Source: Paraspadella gotoi
Lineage: Eukaryota; Chaetognatha
Assembly (NCBI GenBank): GCA_051294375.1
Contig: CM119267.1
Span: forward strand, 8,594,843-8,658,842
DNA length: 64,000 bases
Direction of reading: 5' to 3'
Within the stretch, counting starts at the first letter, position 1. Every line of letters begins with the position of its first letter. Both the position numbers and the translations under genes were made by a program. Below, in pieces: positions 47,990-61,198 of the stretch. The notes beneath the pieces are model-generated. The model was given only the letters and a program-made list of their open reading frames with translations. It had not been told where the DNA came from and did not search any database.

Positions 47990-50900
47990 CAGAATTCATT
48001 TATTATCAACCTCAATGGTCTTCTTCTTGCACGCCAATAAAGATCATCTTCCTCGCAAACTCTTTTCACCCTTTCTCAACTACTTGTAATTCCTTTCCAA
48101 CCCCTTAAATATTCACACTCTTTCTGGGAGAATCACTCAGAACTCGCTCATCCTTGCACCCTTGCCAAAAGAGGCTTCACATTTAAATTTTCTCCCCTAC
48201 CCAGTTTCAAGGCCAAAACCAATCCCCAACTTTCAATCAAGAGCCAATCTCCTTCCTGACTCGACACTGTCACCGTTCACTCTTTCCAGACCGATTTCAA
48301 CTCGTTCCCCCGACAACCCCCCGTTCCACACCCTTCAGACCCCCCCTCCACATTTCACTCCTTGCGCCGCCATTTCCCCGCCGACTCACCCCTCCGACCC
48401 TTCGGGACCCCATTGTTTCCCCCGGCGACCGCAACAAATTCCCGTGTTACACGGACCCGAGAATTCATAAAATCCCCCTAGCACAGGCCCGACTCAGGGG
48501 CGAGGAAAGCAGACTCAGCTTTGACCGCATTCGCGAGAGCCCTTCTGGGTTTTGTATAAACGAAATTCTCGCCCCCCTTTTTTCTCCTCTTCTCACTCGG
48601 GGCCAGGCACGGCACGCCTCGTTTTGCGGCGCATCTTTGCCGGCGCGCTTATTCTCTTTCGCAATCCGAGCGTCCTTTTTTCTTTTTTGGATATCCTCAC
48701 GTCTTTTTTTTATGGAACATCCATTTTCCTTCCTTAGTTTATCTTCACTTATTTGGCGGTAATTGGCTTTCTTTTCATCTTATTCCATTTCATTCGCACT
48801 ACATTTATAATTCTTTAGAAAGAGTTTGGATAGTTTAAGCAACGGATTTTTATTTGAAATAAGGTGAATATGGTTTTCGACTTCTTAATCTCTATTTCCT
48901 TCTAATCCACATTTTTCCTCAAACTGTCTGAACAATTCAAAAGATACACCTAGCAAACTAATCGCTGTTTTTTGATTTCACACACTGATAATCAACCTGG
49001 TATGATGTAAAAGTTTAGGATATTTGTTCATCAGCCTCTCTTACCACGAAGATTGCACATGACTCCAGAACGCCCCATGGTGATAACAGTGAATTTTTAG
49101 CGTGATAGCGCAGCAAAAATCCCATTGAAAAGATACTTAACCTTTATGTAAAGAACCTTTCCCGAGAACGAATTAATAACAAAACAAACATAGTTTCGCA
49201 ATTCATGTCAAATAAACCATACTTTAGTACGCCATCTCTTCGTGGAGTTGTGAAAAAATATTAATCTTCTGCCGCGCAGCGTTTTGTTAGAATCCATGTG
49301 CTGCACGTCAAAACTCATATCAACCCTTATCTAAAATCCTTGAAGGAACGCTAAAGCAAGCATCATTGTTTACGTTACGGGAACCCAGATTTTCTTATAC
49401 TGGCGCCGCACGAACCTCTCCTAACACTCCACCCCTGTACGTAACTAACAGCGCATCTAATTCATACAATAGGACAGAAGGTTCGTCACCGCCACCGGAC
49501 TGCTCGTTCGCACTCCTTTTGTGGTCAGTGAAGCCGAGTCTCGCAAATTTGCTCCACTCAGCATGCCAACCCGAGTTTTATCCTTCGCGATGAGGGTTCG
49601 GCTAACTGCTTTTTGTTACGTATCCCCAATATAAGTTACATACTGACGGGCTCCTTAGGGCATCTCCTCTTTGACACACCCCAGCCAACTCAGGTTGGTC
49701 TCCCAAAAATTTTGGTATGGAGGCGCCAAACTCCCCCCTTCTGTCGCCATCCCGAAGCGTGAGCCACCGATCTCACCGTGTCGATTCTTGCCCTTGTCAT
49801 GGCGTCCCAGCTCGTTCCCTTGACCCCTTTGTTGACTCGACCAACTAATTTGATAAAGAGCAACCGACTGTACGTCTCCTTGAATGACGCCCGCTTATTG
49901 GCGCTCCCCCCGGTATTTTCCAGGTCTTTACTCACTTTGTGCACGAAAACGTCGATCATCCTTGCGTCTGGGGTGTTACTTACGTGCCATGCGAGGTTCA
50001 CAGAAAGAGTTGCAGGTGCCATGTTTGGTGCAGAAACCGAATCACCATTGAAATTCTTTCTTGGAATTTCCTCCCCCCTCTTGTTCACAAGATTAATCAA
50101 TTTGTCTACGTTAATATCACTGTATTCAGAGACGATCAAATTTAGTAAATTGTCTCAAACTGTGCTCACTCAGTTTTCACGTTTTTCAAAACTAGTTAAG
50201 TCACTAGATTACATCAAGCCTCATTCAAATTATTTCATGAACTTCTAAGTCTTTAAATATTTTGTATTACTTTCAGTGCGATTTCATGCGGGGCACCACA
50301 CGGAAAAACATAAAAATCTTAAAATTACAGCGCCTCATCTCAATTGACTTCACTCTCATTTTTCTACTTACCTTTGTAAGTGCAAGGTCACAAGACTTTA
50401 ATATAAAATGTTCTATGTTTGCAACAACTCCACTGTGTCGTCTCTCTGAGCCAAAGGAAGACCTTTACTTTTCCTCTCATAGGCTCCTCCTCTAATGCCA
50501 TGTGCAATACAACATCCAAAGCGCCTTATGTGCTTCATTATATTTTACGGAACAATTCCAGAGTTTTCCCTTTCCACTCCAGAATATGCTCTCACACCCT
50601 TATCCTCTTAGAATGTGAGCGTCAAACAAAATTTTTAGTTTCCACCTCCAACGCTTTTCAGCTGCTCCAAGTGAGTAAGTTAAAGGATTCTCCTCCTCCT
50701 CCTTCCTACGTCTTATTAATATCTTCTTATTTACCAGCGAGAGCATCATAATCGAATAGGTCAAATATTTTATCAATATAGCAAGTTGAACTGTTGAGAC
50801 CAAGCTAACAGATTAGTAAATGTTTTTTTTTTTATTTTTTCATTTTTTCGATTATTTTCATGAAGCACTGATCTTGTAGACCCAAAAGCACAATGTTCAT

Positions 50901-53900
50901 TGATCCCTGTTCATCATTTAAACTCGTCATTCTTTCTCTGTATCTACAAATAGAGGTTATTTAAACTTGTAGTGGAGACTTCGCCGATACTAAGTTGATC
51001 CAAACGCGTAGGTTCATAAACGCGCAATCCTATACATTTCCATCTTATGATCTCCTATTTCATAGAGGATTTATAGAAATTATACAATGAAAGCAGCGGT
51101 GGCAGGCTCGCCCAACGCTCTTCATGTGAATACCTGTAATCTGACACAACAGAAACTTGTCCCATGAGATTGAGTGTGAGCAGCCACAAGCTCGCAACAC
51201 TCAACAGCTTGAAGTTAAGCCTCAAAGGGATTGAATTGCAAAAATTCTCCTTCACACGAATGATAGCAGCGCCCAGGCATATGGCCAGCAATTCAGTGGT
51301 CAACAATGGCATTTCAATGCATTTCTCCGCAACGTCTTCCTCGGATACATGCGCGGATGGGGTCTGTGGCCGATGAGATTCTCTCCTCAGTTCTCCTTTG
51401 ACAGTTTCTTCCGGCAGAAACCCGTTTCACACACTTTTCCGGCATCCTTTAACTCCTGCAACTTCTTTCGGCGACTCTTGTTCCCACACCTTCCACAACT
51501 TTTCCTTCATCTTTTCCGCAAGGCGTCCATGATATAACTGTCTTGGGCATGCAACTCTGTTCGATCAGCAGCATCTTTTTCAAGCAAATTCTTCAGCATG
51601 CGACTTCTTTAGCAGCGGCTTCTTTAGCAAAGTAACGTCTTCTACAGCAGCCTTTCAAACGCAGATCTTCTAGCAGCAGCGTCTTCAGCAGCATCTTCTT
51701 TACGCAGCAACTTCTTCTGCAGACAGCATCGGACAAGGCTTCTCACGCAACAGCCTCAGCTTCTTTATCGTCTTCATCACGGCGGTGTAATTGGATTGCG
51801 CAACCATTCGTTTTCGGCAGAGGTTCCTTTGTTGAATCCATTGGCGGTCGGGCCGATCCCTCACTTGCGTCGTCCACTCCAATGGAACTCCTCGTTGATA
51901 ACTCCTTTCGAGTCGGTCCACCTTCCCATCTGCCTCCACTTAGACTCGCCAGCCTATTCAATTCTCCGCTCTCTCCTTTCTCGCTCGTTTTTACGTCTGA
52001 ACTTCTATCTCCCATTCTCTATGCCTTTCCTCACCTTCATTATTCTATTCTTCTCTCAGGGTATCTCTTATCTCCGAATTTCTTTCAATTTTTCTTCAAA
52101 GCTCATCCTCTTTCATCCGAACCTCGTCTTGCTCTGATCCTTTTCGAATATTGTACAATTCGCTTCGTTCTTTCTCTCTCTCTATGGCTATACACTCTTC
52201 TCTGCCATTTCTAGTTCCTTGACCTAACCTTTGGCAAAATCATCTGTGCAAGACGATTGATGAGACGACGTCGTTACCATAGTCTAGCTTTTGAGACAGT
52301 TTGACGCTAGACTCTCTCTCAGCGCACCAAAGTAGGTGAAGACTCTTGTCGCGGACTTTGGCGAAAGCCAGACCATCGCCGACGTCGCCATCCAGATGCT
52401 CGATGACTCTAATCGACGTCGTCTCGGCGAGGCCGCCTCGAGACCCGCCGCTTATCGGGTAGTCCCTTCTTTGGCCTCTCACGCCGATCAAGGTTATGAT
52501 TGCTGCTCTGCTGCTAGCTGCGTTCGGCTGATTAAGGTTTAGTTTAGATTTTAATTGTTGAATTTTAGATTATAGTGAGTGTAATTTTAAATCCCCGGAT
52601 TTATGACAAAAGTTCTTAATATTTGAGTATTGTTCATATGCCTCAGCACTAGAAATTCCCTGACTCCAGGAACGCCCACTGTGGATAACAGTGAGTAGTG
52701 TGTAGCGCAGCGTAAGAACCTTCAGTAACAAAATAAACAAAACGCACACAGAGACATAGTTCTCATAGTCATTCAATAACATACTATTAGTAAGTGAATT
52801 CTCGCCGGAGTGGTTGAAAGAGACTTAGTAATCTTCTTGCCGGCAGCGTAGTGAATATCTGGCTGCTCTGAGTATCAAACTACAGTATCAAACCCTTTCT
52901 AAACCTTGGAAGGGAACGCTAAGCAAATATCATGTGTTAATTACTCGTATACACAGAACACACCGGCCAGATGTTCACGCCGCGCACGACCTCTCCGTAA
53001 CATTTTATGAGTCGAAATAAAATCACACATAACGTATATTTAAAAAATCAAGAGTAAAAAAGGGTTAAAGCTCCATAAGCGTAGTATTAAGGCTCTCGAA
53101 ATGCTTTATGTCGGTTTTTTATTTTGAACAAAGTGGACTTTATTAATCACATTAGCCTTAACCAAAGCTGGCGCGACTTTTGTTTTTCCTCTCCATATAT
53201 CGCGCTCACCCTTCACTCCCTCGCATACGCCTCTTTACTAATGATCCTTATTCTTTCTTTGCTCGAGATTTGCCATTTCTCTTCCTTTGATTCTTCACAA
53301 CACACTCGCTCACCTGTGGCCGCCACCGCAGGTCAAAATCAAGAAAGCGTTATTCAAAAAACGTTTATCTCCACCGCGCCACCCGAATCGCAACGCTCCC
53401 CGCCAAAGCTCCTCACCGCTACGAACGCTTCCCAGACCTCGACCTGAAGCTGCTCCTGGCATCTACTGGAGGATCAGACTTGACACCGACTCAACCAACG
53501 CCTTATTTCGCCTACCCATGGGAGGGTCTCGCACATTCGGAGCTCTGCTACGACCTGAGGCGGTTTCTTTGCTTTTTTTATTGAAAATATTTACGACCCC
53601 TTAGGCAAGAATCGGTCGATTGTTCGTTGGTCGCTTGAAGCGGTCCTCGTTCACCTCCGGGCGCTAAAAGTACAGCCGAGTGCCGGCGCCATCGTGGTCT
53701 GATGCGCCGGTGTGTCTCCAGAACCACATCTCAGGCTTCTACGTTCACGCTCGAGGCAAGCTCGGCTCGGGGCGCCGCGGGCCCCGGGGTCGCCACGAGC
53801 ACCGACCACCAGAGAGGAAATCTTTTCCATTATTTCCGCTTTTCAAATATGGGTTGACAATCGGACCGAGAGGAGGCAACGACCAGGGCACGACCGGTTA

Positions 53901-55311
53901 AGATGGGCGGGGCGGGGAGTGGGTCGGTGGTAGATAAGAGGGAAGACTCGGAGGTATCATGCAAACGGCTTGGGATAAAGGGAAAAGGAGATCGACGCGG
54001 ACAAAAGTTGAAAGACTGAGAACGGGAAAGAAATGAAAACGAACGCGAGAGATCGGGGGCAGTGAGGCACAGGTCGAAAAAGAGTGGAGCGCGGTCAAAG
54101 GAAAGAAAATTGGGTTAGGGCGGGACGAATTGTGTGAATGAAAAAACGGGCGGCGAAAGGGAATACGGGGAAAAGGAGCGAAGGCCCGGAGGGGCGGGCG
54201 GGGATGGGATTGCCAAATGGAAGAAAACGGAAGAAGTGAGGAAGAAACTGATGAGGGAAGGGTCTCTGTGCGCTGCGCACAGCTTACGCGTGCTGTGGCC
54301 CAAGCTGTATCTCGGAAAAAATTGAATTGGGATAATGCAAGAAGGGTAATATTAAAAAATAGCGGCTTTACTGACGGGCCAAAAAAAAAAAAAATGAAAT
54401 TAAAAATTAAGTAAAATTTTAGTTTAATCTGATTAAATGAGAAAGTAAGAGTCAAACCCGAATTGAACATCTGTCTATTATTTTTAAAACAAGATAACCA
54501 GACCGTCGATTACTGGAGGACCAGAGATCAATCTGAATAACATCAAAATAAAACAGTAAGTACATTTACGTCCACAAACTTTTTTTTCCAATTTATAGAA
54601 TCATTACGTTTGTACTGCGGTAAAAAAATCTTTAGCTTATTTAACCAGTCAGGTATATAGATTTTTACAATCAGATATTTATAGCATTATTGTGCATTAA
54701 TTTGCCTCACTGCGATTTTTATTGTGCATCAGGATTATAATTTGAACATACAGTATCAACGAAATTTTCTTTCTCTCACGGAATGAACCCCGCTTCGGAT
54801 CAAATAGGCCATATCTCTCGCAAGCGCCAAACGATCTTTTGCGCCATCCGCGGACGAGTGTGTAAAAAAATCTCTGGTATATTCGCCGTCAGCTGGTGAC
54901 GTTCAAAAAGCCCGCATGACGAGATTCGAAAACAAAAGATCTCTACTCAAGAATTCGAACATTCCCACCTGCGGAGATTCACTGGCGATCTTCACCGAAC
55001 TTAAAGTCTCGAGTCACAAAACGAATTAACCATGAGATACAAATAGGCAAGACAGGTCGACGACGTTTGGGGCGCTCGGCCGGGCAATCTCCGTTTTGTC
55101 TTCATAAACAAGAGGCGGCGCCGTCCTAGCCGAGTTCTTGACGCCGCAACGCTTTTAATATTTTATGAGAGCGCACACGGCGACGCAGGCAAAAAGAACG
55201 TGATCCGGCGTCGTCTCATATCTATTATCTATATCTATCTTTCTGTTGTATCTCCTCACTCTATTCTTCTCTCTACGCATCCTACACTTGGACAGGATCT
55301 TCTCCTTTTTT
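47990..55311 (-). repeat. Block H with LTR element, right arm (reversed)
   Basis: Reverse complement of 41407-47690. Anchors: 48030-48150 against 40590-40740, 50115-50160 against 46020-46070, 51740-52010 against 44290-44570, 53390-53440 against 43040-43110, 54100-54300 against 42270-42450, and the last part against 41410-41560. The arm is about 1 kb longer than the left one. The part beyond 54700 is strongly blurred but still follows the order. Confidence 0.82.
49003..53002 (-). mobile_element. LTR retrotransposon, mirrored copy
   Basis: On the minus strand the 5' LTR is about 52604-53002 (starts TGTTACGGAGAGG) and the 3' LTR about 49003-49426 (starts TGTTAGGAGAGG, preceded by the purine tract AGGGGTGGAG). 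This copy preserves the TG start and the purine tract better than the left-arm copy. It is part of the right arm and not an independent insertion. No polymerase motifs seen. Confidence 0.65.
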
Positions 55312-55336
55312 NNNNNNNNNNNNNNNNNNNNNNNNN
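55312..55336. other. Assembly gap, 25 N
   Basis: Marks the end of the mirrored insert. The sequence after it runs forward again. Confidence 0.98.
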
Positions 55337-55499
55337 TGGAAGCGTTCGAGCGGTGAGGAGCTTTGGCGGGGAGCGTTGCGTTCGGGTGGCGCGGTGGAGA
55401 TAAAACGTTTTTGAATACCTTTCTTGATTTTGACTGCGGTGGCGCCACAGGTGAGCGGGTGTTTGAAGAATCAAATTGAGAAAATCAAATCTCGAGAAG
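55337..55499 (+). repeat. Forward fragment of block H
   Basis: Matches 39505-39660 and 43035-43195, from GGAAGCGTTCGAGCGGTGAGG to ATCAAATCTCGAGAAG. Confidence 0.85.
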
Positions 55500-55669
55500 N
55501 NNNNNNNNNNNNNNNNNNNNNNNNNNNNNNNNNNNNNNNNNNNNNNNNNNNNNNNNNNNNNNNNNNNNNNNNNNNNNNNNNNNNNNNNNNNNNNNNNNNN
55601 NNNNNNNNNNNNNNNNNNNNNNNNNNNNNNNNNNNNNNNNNNNNNNNNNNNNNNNNNNNNNNNNNNNNN
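55500..55669. other. Assembly gap, 170 N
   Basis: The only gap in the window that is not 25 N, so it may be an estimated size. By comparison with copy 1 about 300 bp of H lie here. Confidence 0.98.
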
Positions 55670-55745
55670 TCTTAATCACAACTTTTTCGCTCAAACTTTA
55701 ACACGTACTAGCTAACTAATGCTTGTTTGTTCATTATGAATTATT
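55670..55745 (-). repeat. Reversed scrap of block H
   Basis: TCTTAATCACAACTTTTTC is the complement of 47000-47018, and the scrap runs to TTCATTATGAATTATTAATC, the complement of about 46942-46961. Orientation flips again right after it. Confidence 0.75.
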
Positions 55746-57140
55746 AATCAAGAATTAAAAGTCGAAACATATTCACTATTTAAAATAAAATCGTTGCTTA
55801 AACTACTCCAAACTCTTTCTAAAGGAAAATTATGTATTCAAAGAAATGAATAAAAGAAACAATTACCCCCAAATAATAAGATAACAAAGGAAAAGGCAAA
55901 ATGGATGTTCCCAAAAAAAAGACGTGAAGGATCCAAAAAAGAAAAAAAGGAAGCGCTCGATTCCAAAGAGAATAGCGCCCCGCAAAAGAGCGCCGCAAAA
56001 GAGCGCCGCCGCCCGAGGAAAAGAAGAAAAAAAGGGGGGGCGAGAAATTTATTTAACAAAAACGCGGGCGTCGTTTCCCTCGTCGCCGCTAGGGGGATTT
56101 ATCCGCGACGGTTGTGCGGATCGCCCGCGGGGAAACAATCGCCCGACCCGGGGAGGGGGTGGGGGCGGGGAAAATGGCGGCGCCGAAGGAGTGAAATGTG
56201 GAGGGGGGCGTCTGAAGGGTGTGGAAAGGGGGGTGTCGGGAACGAGTTAAAAATGGCCTCAGGAAAGAGTGAACACGGTGAACAGTGTCGAGTCAGGAAG
56301 GAGTTGGGCTCTTGATGAATGGGAATTGGTTTTGGCTTTGAAACTGGTAGGGGAGAAATTTAATGTGAAGCTCTTGCAAGGGTGCAAAGGATGAGGAGTT
56401 CCGAGTGATTCTCCAGAAAGAGTGTGATATTTAAGGGGTTGGGAAGGAATTAACCAAGTAGCTTGAGAAAGGGTGAAAAGAGTTATGCCGAGGAAGAGTG
56501 ATCTTTATTGGCGCCAAGAAGAAAGACCATTGAGCCGCAGGAATTGGTCTTAAATACGGTTCCCTTCAAAGTGACCTTGATTGAAGTAGTTGCTGCGAAG
56601 AAAATTTTCGCAAATTGAGTGAAACAATAGCGGTGCGGTCGAATTCGTGAACTGGGAGAGAGTAATTAGGCCTATTTCTTTTTAAAAAGCCTTAGGTTTA
56701 GTTTCAAGAAATCATCATGGTACAGTTTTCATACATGTATCATGAAAATAAACTTGAAAGCCTTGTCAATGAAAGAGAGAACGAAAGAAATTTTAAAAAG
56801 GCGACTTAACGCGAGTCACAATGGTTTGGATTCCAGACTTCAAAACGACGGTTAAAACAGTAAACAGTAAACACTAAACAGTGGACAATGAATAAACAGT
56901 GAATACCGAACAGTAAAAAAAAAAAACTTGTTTTCCCCTTTCGAGACGAAAACCGTCATTAGCGTCATCGCGGTCCTCATTACCGCCGACGCCCTCTTCG
57001 TCGTCGTTGTTGTTGTTGCTGTCGTCGTCGTTGTCTTCGTCGTCCCCTTAATCGTCGTCGTCGTAGTTTTTCAACTCGTTTTCCGTCATCATCATTATCA
57101 TCGTCTTTTCTTTATTCCGGTTCAACGTATAGTGAAGATC
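55746..57140 (+). repeat. Clean 3' part of block H
   Basis: Matches 39955-41381 in forward orientation, including ATGGATGTTCCC (55900), the GC-rich stretch (55970-56180), AAACAGTGGACAATGAATAAAC (near 56875) and the GTC array (56995-57065). It then continues without a break into single-copy DNA, so this is probably the true genomic end of H. Confidence 0.85.
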
Positions 57141-57577
57141 GAGGCTGAAAATTGTTCCTTGAATTGCACTAAATGTAAATAATATTACCGGCCTAAAATT
57201 CCATTCCTTTTTTGAATTCTTTTGGTTTCATAACAAAGTGGTCGATTTAAAAGTCATTGTAATTTTATTCCTAACGCGCACTTCCCTCGATAATATTACT
57301 GAAATAAAATAAAACATTTTTTTTCACTCATTGATCTCGAATTATTTCTTACTAAAAATTCCAACCTCCACTATGTTTTTTTTTCCAGTTGTCAATTGAA
57401 TGCATTAAGCGAAGGTCTGCTTCTCTCTTTCAACTTTCTTCTCTCCCTTCAACTACAACTACAACAACAACACAACCACAATAAGAACCGCATCACGATC
57501 AATGATCATCATCGTCGTCTTTAATTTTTCGACGACGGCGAGCCTCTTTTCTCCGAGGAAAAAAACTCCTCGAAATC

Positions 57578-57712
<135 letters not shown>

Positions 57713-58686
57713 AATTTCCCCCTCTCCTTTTTTTTTTTTGCTCTTCGGCTCAAAGTTTGAAAATTCCGAGAGGCGGAAATTGGCTGAAGCTTTTGCAAAA
57801 AAAAAAATAAAAAAATATTAAAAAAAAAAATCTGTAGAAAATAGAAATGGGAAACAAAAACACGAACGCCACTTAAAATATAATAATAAAAAAATTTATA
57901 CATAAACATAGCGTTCGGTATTTTTTTTTAATGATCTGCCGGTCGCGAACGAAAAAGAAATAAAGCGACGAAGGAGAAAAAATCGAATTTTCACGTTTTC
58001 ACCCGAAATAATGAAAAAAAAAATAATAAAAATAATAAAATAAAATCCCTTCTTCGAATTCCGATATGGAAGCAAAATTGACGGGAGAGGAGAGGGGAAG
58101 GAACGGATGAAAATTTTTGTTTTTCGTCGTCGTCATCGTCGTCGCGGTTGTCGTTGTTGTGGAAGTCGTCGTCGTCGTCAACGTCGACTACATTGTTTTA
58201 TTGTCTTCTTCGTTTACTAATAAGAAAAGAAAAGAAAAGAAGAGAGTGAGAAGGAAGAATAGTGGCGGTGGACGCGATCGAGTTGGCCTTCGCCAACCAT
58301 CAGGTCGTTTTCGTTTTTAAAGACGAGATGTGAAATGTCAAATGTGAAATGCTTTGTCGCACGTAACGTCAATTACTTGCTTGATTTAACAAAGAACGCT
58401 TTTGCTCAGAAGGACCCAGAAAATAGCACGTACTCATTTTACAACCAGCCTGACAGTCGCACGCACAATCGTCAGACGTGCAACTTTTCCACACGGCCTC
58501 GTCTTCCGCGTTTAATCGAAGCTCTTCTCTCGAGCTGAGCGGACGACGTTGATCGAAGGCGACGAAGCGTAGATCGAAATGGACGAAGAAATTCTTTGGC
58601 GAATATTGGTCGCCGATGTTCGAGTTACGAAATCTACAATCGAATATCGGGGCTTAGAATCAAGTCTTGGCACCGTAAATCCAGTA

Positions 58687-58769
58687 AAGGCGCGGAGACA
58701 TGGGCTCATTTGTATTAGGGCGTGACAGTTATTTCTTTCCGCGGCTGAGATTCGAATCTCAGCGCCTTA
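58687..58769 (+). tRNA. tRNA-like sequence, probably a remnant
   Basis: AAGGCGC (58687-58693) and GCGCCTT (58762-58768) can form a perfect 7-bp acceptor-like stem. Between them are a loose box A (TGGGCTCATTTG, 58701-58712) and a box B-like ATTCGAATC inside the perfect palindrome GCTGAGATTCGAATCTCAGC (58744-58763). The T arm cannot form the standard 5-bp stem and 7-base loop together with the full acceptor stem, and no clear D or anticodon arm is visible. A tRNA pseudogene or the head of a SINE is more likely than a working gene. Confidence 0.25.
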
Positions 58770-59549
58770 AATTAAGTTAAGGTGTCGAGATATTGCTGCC
58801 TACGTTTCAGTTATATCGACTACAAACCATTTCCGGAGCTCAGAAGCTCAGAGCTCATTTCTAGGCGCCGAGCTTCGCCGAGAGGATTGCCGGATTTGAT
58901 AGAGGATTTTCGATTCCTCCGGACGCCGGACGTTAATCGAAGAGACCGGGCGAGCGAAAATAAGTGGGACGCGGTCACGGATGGGATTTGGAGGCCAGTT
59001 GTGGAGGCTGTGGTGTGGAGTGGGGAATGAAGGATAACCCACAAACGTCGCGATGAGATTAACGAGGGATTCGAGAGAAGGACTAGGAACGAAAATCAAT
59101 GTTGCTCAAAAAGGAAGCGATCGGGATGAAGAGCGGAAGATGGACGGAGGTTGTTTAACCTATTTCTTATTTAGGACGACTAATTGGTTATATTGATTCT
59201 TTATTTAATCAAGGGTAAAATATTTTAAAGGATGTTGAAGAAACCTCTCGCGCTTTATTGTTGTAGTGAATTCAAAATAAAACTTGGCAAAAACTGGAAA
59301 ACTTCGCTTGTATAATTTACCAAAAGTTGCTTTACATGAATAGTCTCTCAATAACTTAACCATGGAATTAATTAAAGGAATCTTAATCAAATCAAACCAT
59401 GTTAAACAGAGTTGTATTTATTTACTGAACGGAGACCGAGACGACGAGAAGATATTAAAATGCTCTGATCGCTATTTTAAACGATCTCCGCTTTGGGAAG
59501 CTCAACAGCATACATCTCTTTCTCTTTCTCCTCTCTCTCTCTTCTCTCT

Positions 59550-59585
<36 letters not shown>

Positions 59586-60817
59586 AGGATTTCTTTTCTC
59601 CACGTGAGACATTCCTTCCTCAATCTTTTTTCCTTTTTTGCCCTCATCTCCTCTATCTTTATCTCCTTTCCTTTTTTCCCTGGGATTTCTCTCTCTTTCT
59701 TTTATATTTATGTAGGGCCTCTGTTGCCAATATTTTTTTTGTTGGTAGAGCGGCGCAGAGAGAGGAAGAAAGGGATAAGAGAGAGAGGAGAGACAGGAGA
59801 GAGAAGAGAGAGAGGAGAAGAGAGAGAGAGGAGAGATTATTGCGGGGCATCCCAGTACTTTTACTATTACTCGTTTTGGGATTTTGTTGTAGAGTGGGCT
59901 TTCGTTGTTATCGACGCAAACTGGTAATAGTCGGATTACGAGTTAGTTAAAGGTTTTTACAATTCAAGTTTACAGGTTTGCGCAAACACTACCGTTTAAA
60001 GCCATTAATTCTTTATCCTGCAACATAAACAAATCCATCACATACTTTCAGATAAAAAAATTGTCAAAAATACGCAAGTCAAAAAAACTTCGGGCGCAAG
60101 AGGGAGCGAGGGCGCCCGAGCGGAAGCCAATTAACTGGCTTTGGGCGAGAAGCCGTGGCCACTGCCCAAGAAGAGTGAGGGGAATGTCCGCACTATTTTT
60201 CGAAAGGTGCCCGTATTTTCTGTTCCTAAAGACCTGAATTGATTTTTATTTAAATATTAACCGCTAATCTTCACAAATATTTAAAATTTAAGCCAATCTT
60301 TAATCCTAACTGGCTAATATTTATTTCTCGCTTGATTTTTTTAATCACTAACCAAAGTCCCTAACCTTATCCTTTAAACCCTAAAACCTATAATCCATAA
60401 CCTGGACCTTTAAGTGTCTTTGACCTAATCTGAATTTAAGATGAAATGTGGGCGTTTGGGAAAATATGTGCCGGAATGTCTCTGGCCCAAGTTGGGCCAT
60501 CCCGGCTCGTGAGCGTTCATCCACCCCTTTTGGTTTATTTATTCGACCTCCTATGGTTCAAACCTCTTCCGCTCCGGACTCCTGACCCGTTCGGGCGTCG
60601 TCCGTGCGGCGGGGGAGGGGTGGCCGGGGGGGGCGTGGAAAGGGGTTTAGAAATTACGAGTGGTTTTTTTTTCTTATGGTTTTTTTTTTTTCTCGTGAAG
60701 CTTATAGAAGGGGAAAAAAAAAATTCAGAATTCGTTTAGGGTCGAGGAATCTTTTCATGAGCTCTAGTTTTCTGCTCGCCGTCGGTCGTGTCTTGTCTTG
60801 GTTTTTTGTTGTTGTAG

Positions 60818-61092
60818 GAAGATTTGGGGATTATGAGAACAATAACGAGAACGACAAGACATTATCAATGGAAACCAATTTATTGATGTCAAATATTTAT
60901 CGGCCCGGTAAAGGTTGCGCAAGATACAACCCGATGTATAAAAAAATTTATGAAAAAAATTATTGCCACCTATGAACAACTGGTCAAATTGATAAAGAAA
61001 GAGTTTTAAACGAAAATGGAGAAAAACCAAATTTTACTTTGGGCGACGAAAAAAAAAGGCCAAGATTTTTTAATGTACGATTACTCCAATAA
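60818..61092 (+). CDS. Possible exon with an in-frame TGA
   Basis: After an acceptor-like TTGTTGTTGTAG, one frame reads RFGDYENNNENDKTLSMETN and on to YEKNYCHL, meets TGA at 60973-60975, and continues in the same frame for 38 codons (starts TTGQIDKERVLNENGEKPNF) to TAA at 61090. Both halves look more protein-like than neighbouring frames. I do not recognise the protein. It may be chance, a broken gene, or a stop that is read through. No start codon or further exons could be assigned. Confidence 0.2.
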
Positions 61093-61162
61093 ATTAGTAC
61101 ACCGCCCGACCGGAAATCCGGGGCTGATTTTTCCGAGAAATTTACCTTTCGTCGCCCATTTT

Positions 61163-61198
<36 letters not shown>

